Of a DNA stretch of 64,000 nt, positions 61,623 through 64,000 are shown piece by piece. The notes under the pieces were generated by a model. The model had not been told where the DNA came from and made no database searches. It worked only from the letters and a program-made list of their open reading frames with translations. Where the stretch lies: positions 1 to 64,000 of the forward strand of contig PABI01000068.1 in the NCBI GenBank assembly GCA_002699125.1, in the 5' to 3' direction. Positions within the stretch are counted from its first letter, which is position 1, and the number at the start of each line of letters is the position of its first letter. Position numbers and translations under genes: made by a program. Origin of the DNA: Anaerolineaceae bacterium (lineage in GTDB: Bacteria; Chloroflexota; Anaerolineae; Promineifilales; Promineifilaceae).

Positions 61623-62958
61623 TCCCATCCCCGACGACTCGGCCGAAGCCAGCGGGCTGGGCCAGCCAGACTGCCCCCTTTGCGATGGGTTAGGCTACAT
61701 CATCCCTGATGTGCCGCCGGTGGACCCGCGCTTTGGCCGGGCGGTCGCCTGCACCTGCCGCGCCGCCGAACGCGAAATGTCTCGTATTGAAGGCTTGATG
61801 AAGCTGAGCCAGCTTGGTGCACTGCAAAATTGCACCTTCGATGCCTTTTTGCCAGAGGGGCATGGCTTAACCCCAGGCCGACAGCTCAACTTAAAAATGG
61901 CTTATGATCGCACCCTCGCTTACGCCCAAAATCCAGATGGCTGGCTGGTTCTAAAAGGTGGTTATGGCTGCGGCAAAACCCATCTGGCGGCAGCCATTGC
62001 CAATCAGCGCATTGCTATGGGGCATCCCGCTCTGTTTGTAAGCACGCCAGACTTGCTGGACCATTTACGATCGACCTTTAGCCCCCATGCGGTCACCGGC
62101 TACGATGAGCGCTTTGAACAAATTCGCAACACGCCGCTGCTCATTCTGGATGATTTAGGCACCCAAAGCAACAGTGACTGGGCGCAAGAGAAGCTGTACC
62201 AGATATTTAATCATCGCTACAACAGCCGCCTGCCCACGGTGGTGACCACCAACCTCGATTTAGAAGCGATTGAAATTCGTATTCGTTCGCGCATGGTGGA
62301 CCCTGGCCTGGTGCAGATTATTCACATTGCTGCCCCCGATTTCCGCCGAGCTGGTGTGGATCAAGAGCAGTCGGAGCTGTCTACGCTGAGCCTGCACCAC
62401 GACCAAACCTTCGACAATTTTGATTTGCGTGAACGGGAACTGCCGCGCGGTCAGGCAAGCAACCTGCGTAACGCGCTGGATACGGCGAGGGAATTTGCCG
62501 AAGCACCGGCCGATTGGCTGGTGTTTAACAGTGTGGGCTTTGGCAACGGTAAAACTCATCTGGCAGCGGCTATTGCTAATTATGTCAATAACCAGGGTGA
62601 GCCGGTGCTGTTTATTTTAGTGCCGGATTTGCTGGATCATTTGCGGGCGACGTTTAATCCTGCCAGTGGAATGCGCTACGACAAGCGCTTTGACGAAGTC
62701 AAAACTGCACCACTGCTCATTTTGGATGATTTAGGAACGGAAAGTGCCACTGCCTGGGCACGAGAAAAGCTATACCAACTGTTCAACTATCGTTACAACG
62801 CCCGCCTGCCCACGGTTATTACCACGGCCACACCAATTGATGAAATCGATCCCCGCCTGGCCACACGCATGTTGGACGGCAGCCGCTGCACCTTCTTTTT
62901 GCTAGAAGTGCCCAGCTATCGCGGCGGTGTCAAACCCAAACGGAACCGTAAACGGTAA
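61543..62958 (+). CDS. Double DnaC/DnaI-like AAA+ ATPase (putative helicase loader)
   Basis: A 471 aa protein. An N-terminal zinc site C44xxC47 ... C70xC72 resembles the DnaI zinc-binding domain and is followed by two consecutive DnaC/IstB-like AAA+ modules. Module 1: Walker A GGYGCGKT (139-146), LLILDDLGTQSNSDWAQEKLYQIFNHRYNSRLPTVVTTN. Module 2: VGFGNGKT (331-338; the first Gly of the P-loop is Val), LLILDDLGTESATAWAREKLYQLFNYRYNARLPTVITT. The modules are clear duplicates about 192 residues apart. Ordinary DnaC/DnaI proteins have one. The ATG at 61543 has AGGAAAG and lies inside the DnaD gene, so translation is coupled. Confidence 0.88.
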   Translation: MESAGEILKKSYGNQSQTNIETLSNDNPIPDDSAEASGLGQPDCPLCDGLGYIIPDVPPVDPRFGRAVACTCRAAEREMSRIEGLMKLSQLGALQNCTFDAFLPEGHGLTPGRQLNLKMAYDRTLAYAQNPDGWLVLKGGYGCGKTHLAAAIANQRIAMGHPALFVSTPDLLDHLRSTFSPHAVTGYDERFEQIRNTPLLILDDLGTQSNSDWAQEKLYQIFNHRYNSRLPTVVTTNLDLEAIEIRIRSRMVDPGLVQIIHIAAPDFRRAGVDQEQSELSTLSLHHDQTFDNFDLRERELPRGQASNLRNALDTAREFAEAPADWLVFNSVGFGNGKTHLAAAIANYVNNQGEPVLFILVPDLLDHLRATFNPASGMRYDKRFDEVKTAPLLILDDLGTESATAWAREKLYQLFNYRYNARLPTVITTATPIDEIDPRLATRMLDGSRCTFFLLEVPSYRGGVKPKRNRKR

Positions 62959-62990
62959 TCCGATTACCGTTTACCGACCACCGATTACTG
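62950..62990. repeat. GGTAATCGG-word hairpin over the convergent stop codons
   Basis: AAACGGTAAT and ATTACCGTTT (62950-62972) are 10 bp arms around CCG. The TAA at 62956-62958 is the stop of the DnaC-like gene. Further CCACCGATTACTGG words contain the stop of the LysM gene (62985-62987, minus strand). Confidence 0.75.
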
Positions 62991-63560
62991 GCCTTCTGGA
63001 ATGACGAGCACCGTGCCCACGGTGACGCGATCCGGGTTGGTGATGTTGTTGGCGCTGACGAGGGCCTCAATGGTGACGTCGTAGCGCTGGGCGATAGCGG
63101 TCAGGGTTTCACCGACCTGTACGGTATGGGTTTGAGAGGGAACGGCCGTTGGAAAATCTTCCGGGTTTTCTGGTTCGTTGGCCTCTTCACTGCTATCTGT
63201 TGCGGATTCAGCCGCGCCCGATTCTTCCTCTGTGTTTGCCGCATCACTTTCACTATCTTCAACCGCTTCGCTTTCTTCGGCTTCTTCCACGTCTGGCTTG
63301 ATTGCTTCAGAATCCGTCTCATCCATGATGGGGGCGGTGGGCTGTCCTTCACCCAGGACGGCCGGAATGACAGTGTTGAAGATATACGGCCGTAACAAGG
63401 CAATAATCAGCACCGTGAAAATAAGCACAATGGCCAGAATGCCAAACTTCACTATCTCGCCCCGTGTCGCCTCGTCTCGCTCTACCAGGATGACATCAGG
63501 CTCGTCTGCATCAGATGATGGGTCTTCAACTTCGTAGCGTTCAACATTTGTTTCGCTCAT
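62985..63560 (-). CDS. Membrane-anchored LysM-domain protein
   Basis: A 191 aa protein: an acidic cytoplasmic start (about 1-35), one membrane helix (about 38-70: IVKFGILAIVLIFTVLIIALLRPYIFNTVIPAVL), a long Glu/Asp/Ser/Ala linker (about 75-145), and a C-terminal LysM domain (HTVQVGETLTAIAQRYDVTIEALVSANNITNPDRVTVGTVLVIP). LysM binds N-acetylglucosamine chains of peptidoglycan or chitin. The topology puts LysM outside the membrane, tethered to the wall. AAGGAGTG supports the start at 63560. Convergent with the DnaC-like gene and divergent from the exported protein at 63821. Confidence 0.92.
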   Translation of the reverse strand: MSETNVERYEVEDPSSDADEPDVILVERDEATRGEIVKFGILAIVLIFTVLIIALLRPYIFNTVIPAVLGEGQPTAPIMDETDSEAIKPDVEEAEESEAVEDSESDAANTEEESGAAESATDSSEEANEPENPEDFPTAVPSQTHTVQVGETLTAIAQRYDVTIEALVSANNITNPDRVTVGTVLVIPEGQ

Positions 63561-63606
63561 GGGAACCACTCCTTCTTAACATAAGCGATTACTGCTTTTG
63601 TGTAGT

Positions 63607-63662
63607 GCAGTTTTGCGGGAAAACATCGTAAGTTAGTATGTCTAGCTACCCCGCAAAACTGC
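63607..63662. repeat. 56-nt inverted repeat, first of a back-to-back pair
   Basis: GCAGTTTTGCGGG (63607-63619) and CCCGCAAAACTGC (63650-63662) are perfect 13 bp arms around 30 nt. It lies in the 260 nt spacer between two divergent genes. Confidence 0.85.
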
Positions 63663-63665
63663 TTA

Positions 63666-63721
63666 ACTATTTCGCGCCTGTGGCCTACAAAACACAACAA
63701 GAGTTTTCGGCGCGAAATAGT
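63666..63721. repeat. 56-nt inverted repeat, second of a back-to-back pair
   Basis: ACTATTTCGCGCC (63666-63678) and GGCGCGAAATAGT (63709-63721) are perfect 13 bp arms around 30 nt. It has the same arm length, loop length and total length as the element 3 nt to its left, but unrelated arm sequence. Confidence 0.85.
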
Positions 63722-63820
63722 AAACATTATGACAAATGGTGCCACAGAGTAGCAGGCTTGCCCAATTTGGTCAAGCACGCCACTATTCTGCTAGAATCAA
63801 CCCACGTAGGGAGATGATTA

Positions 63821-64000
63821 ATGGGAAAAACAAAACGATTTTGGGGGCTGCTTCTGGCCTTTTTCGTGTTTACCAGCCTGGCTGGATTGCAGTCGCAGCG
63901 CGCCAACGCAGGCAGCAGCAATACTCTGTATCTGCCTCTGATAACCGTTCCTTCTCTGGGGCCAAACTTGTTGTCTAACGCATCTTTTGAGCAAGGCTGG
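63821..64000 (+). CDS. Exported protein, N-terminal part only
   Basis: Sixty codons are open to the window edge. MGKTKRFWGLLLAFFVFTSLAGLQSQRANAGSSNTLYLPLI is a signal peptide with a likely signal peptidase I site after Ala-Asn-Ala (no lipobox). The mature start continues LLSNASFEQGW, the beginning often seen in carbohydrate-binding beta-sandwich modules (N-x-SFE-x-GW). AGGGAG lies 8 nt before the ATG at 63821. The rest is outside the window. Confidence 0.75.
   Translation, partial: MGKTKRFWGLLLAFFVFTSLAGLQSQRANAGSSNTLYLPLITVPSLGPNLLSNASFEQGW

Noticed and set aside
59452..62958. Prophage replication module (dnaB, DnaD, DnaC-like)
   Set aside because: No integrase, repressor, terminase or structural genes are nearby, and flanking genes are ordinary chromosomal ones.

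Overview
The window is a stretch of bacterial chromosome with moderate GC (judged by eye) and dense coding on both strands. The gene content best fits a Chloroflexota member of the Anaerolineae/Ardenticatenia type: many lipoproteins with long acidic or Pro/Thr linkers, DUF3179, META, DUF6159 and DUF4013 proteins, a bifunctional-nuclease-family protein, and a DnaB-DnaD-DnaC-like replication cluster. That assignment is inference; no rRNA or tRNA gene was seen. No CRISPR array, prophage or integrase was recognised. The only mobile-element gene is a REP-associated tyrosine transposase (RAYT).

Layout. 0-5.7 kb: remnant of an exported protein, uvrA, the RAYT gene flanked by its hairpin repeats, and an MscS channel. 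5.7-17.5 kb (minus strand): a coherent amino-sugar locus. In transcription order it has a ROK repressor, a ROK sugar kinase, a double substrate-binding lipoprotein, two ABC permeases, nagZ, nagA and a SIS-type glucosamine-6-P deaminase. Together these import, cleave, phosphorylate, deacetylate and deaminate GlcNAc sugars to fructose-6-P; the ABC ATPase is not in the window. 17.6-30.6 kb: AI-2E-type permease, P-type ATPase, small membrane proteins, fmt, a panE-like/class II aldolase/GDPD operon, pyrimidine-nucleoside phosphorylase, an amidohydrolase fused to a CYTH-like domain, and an SCP2 protein. 30.6-38.5 kb: a structured leader, then three tandem membrane-anchored or lipoprotein glycosidase-like proteins, a CopD-like protein and an exopolysaccharide sugar transferase. 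38.7-53.4 kb: RNase Z, an ATP-grasp enzyme, VOC, CBM48, DUF3179, DUF6159, cold shock protein, SlyD, META lipoprotein, PBP1A, a second MscS and icd. 53.6-64 kb: a zinc-ribbon membrane protein, a trypsin-fold protease, a metallopeptidase-like lipoprotein, BFN, the dnaB/dnaD/double dnaC-like cluster, a LysM protein and the start of an exported protein.

Three things stand out. (1) The palindrome ACGGCCGT occurs about 107 times by my hand count, against roughly 1-2 expected, spread over genes and spacers like the cyanobacterial HIP1 octamer. It marks the proteome as TAV, (N/D/Y)GR and RP motifs. (2) Spacers hold a family of inverted repeats with nearly constant overall size (about 55-60 nt, six of them 56) but mostly unrelated arm sequences. 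Three share one arm sequence, and two of those three flank the RAYT. (3) Several proteins are internal tandem duplications: a double sugar-binding protein, a double DnaC/DnaI-like ATPase and a double META protein.

Starts were moved from the longest open frame to the first codon with a good ribosome-binding site or signal peptide where the sequence justified it. All functions are from motif recognition by eye; no search was run.
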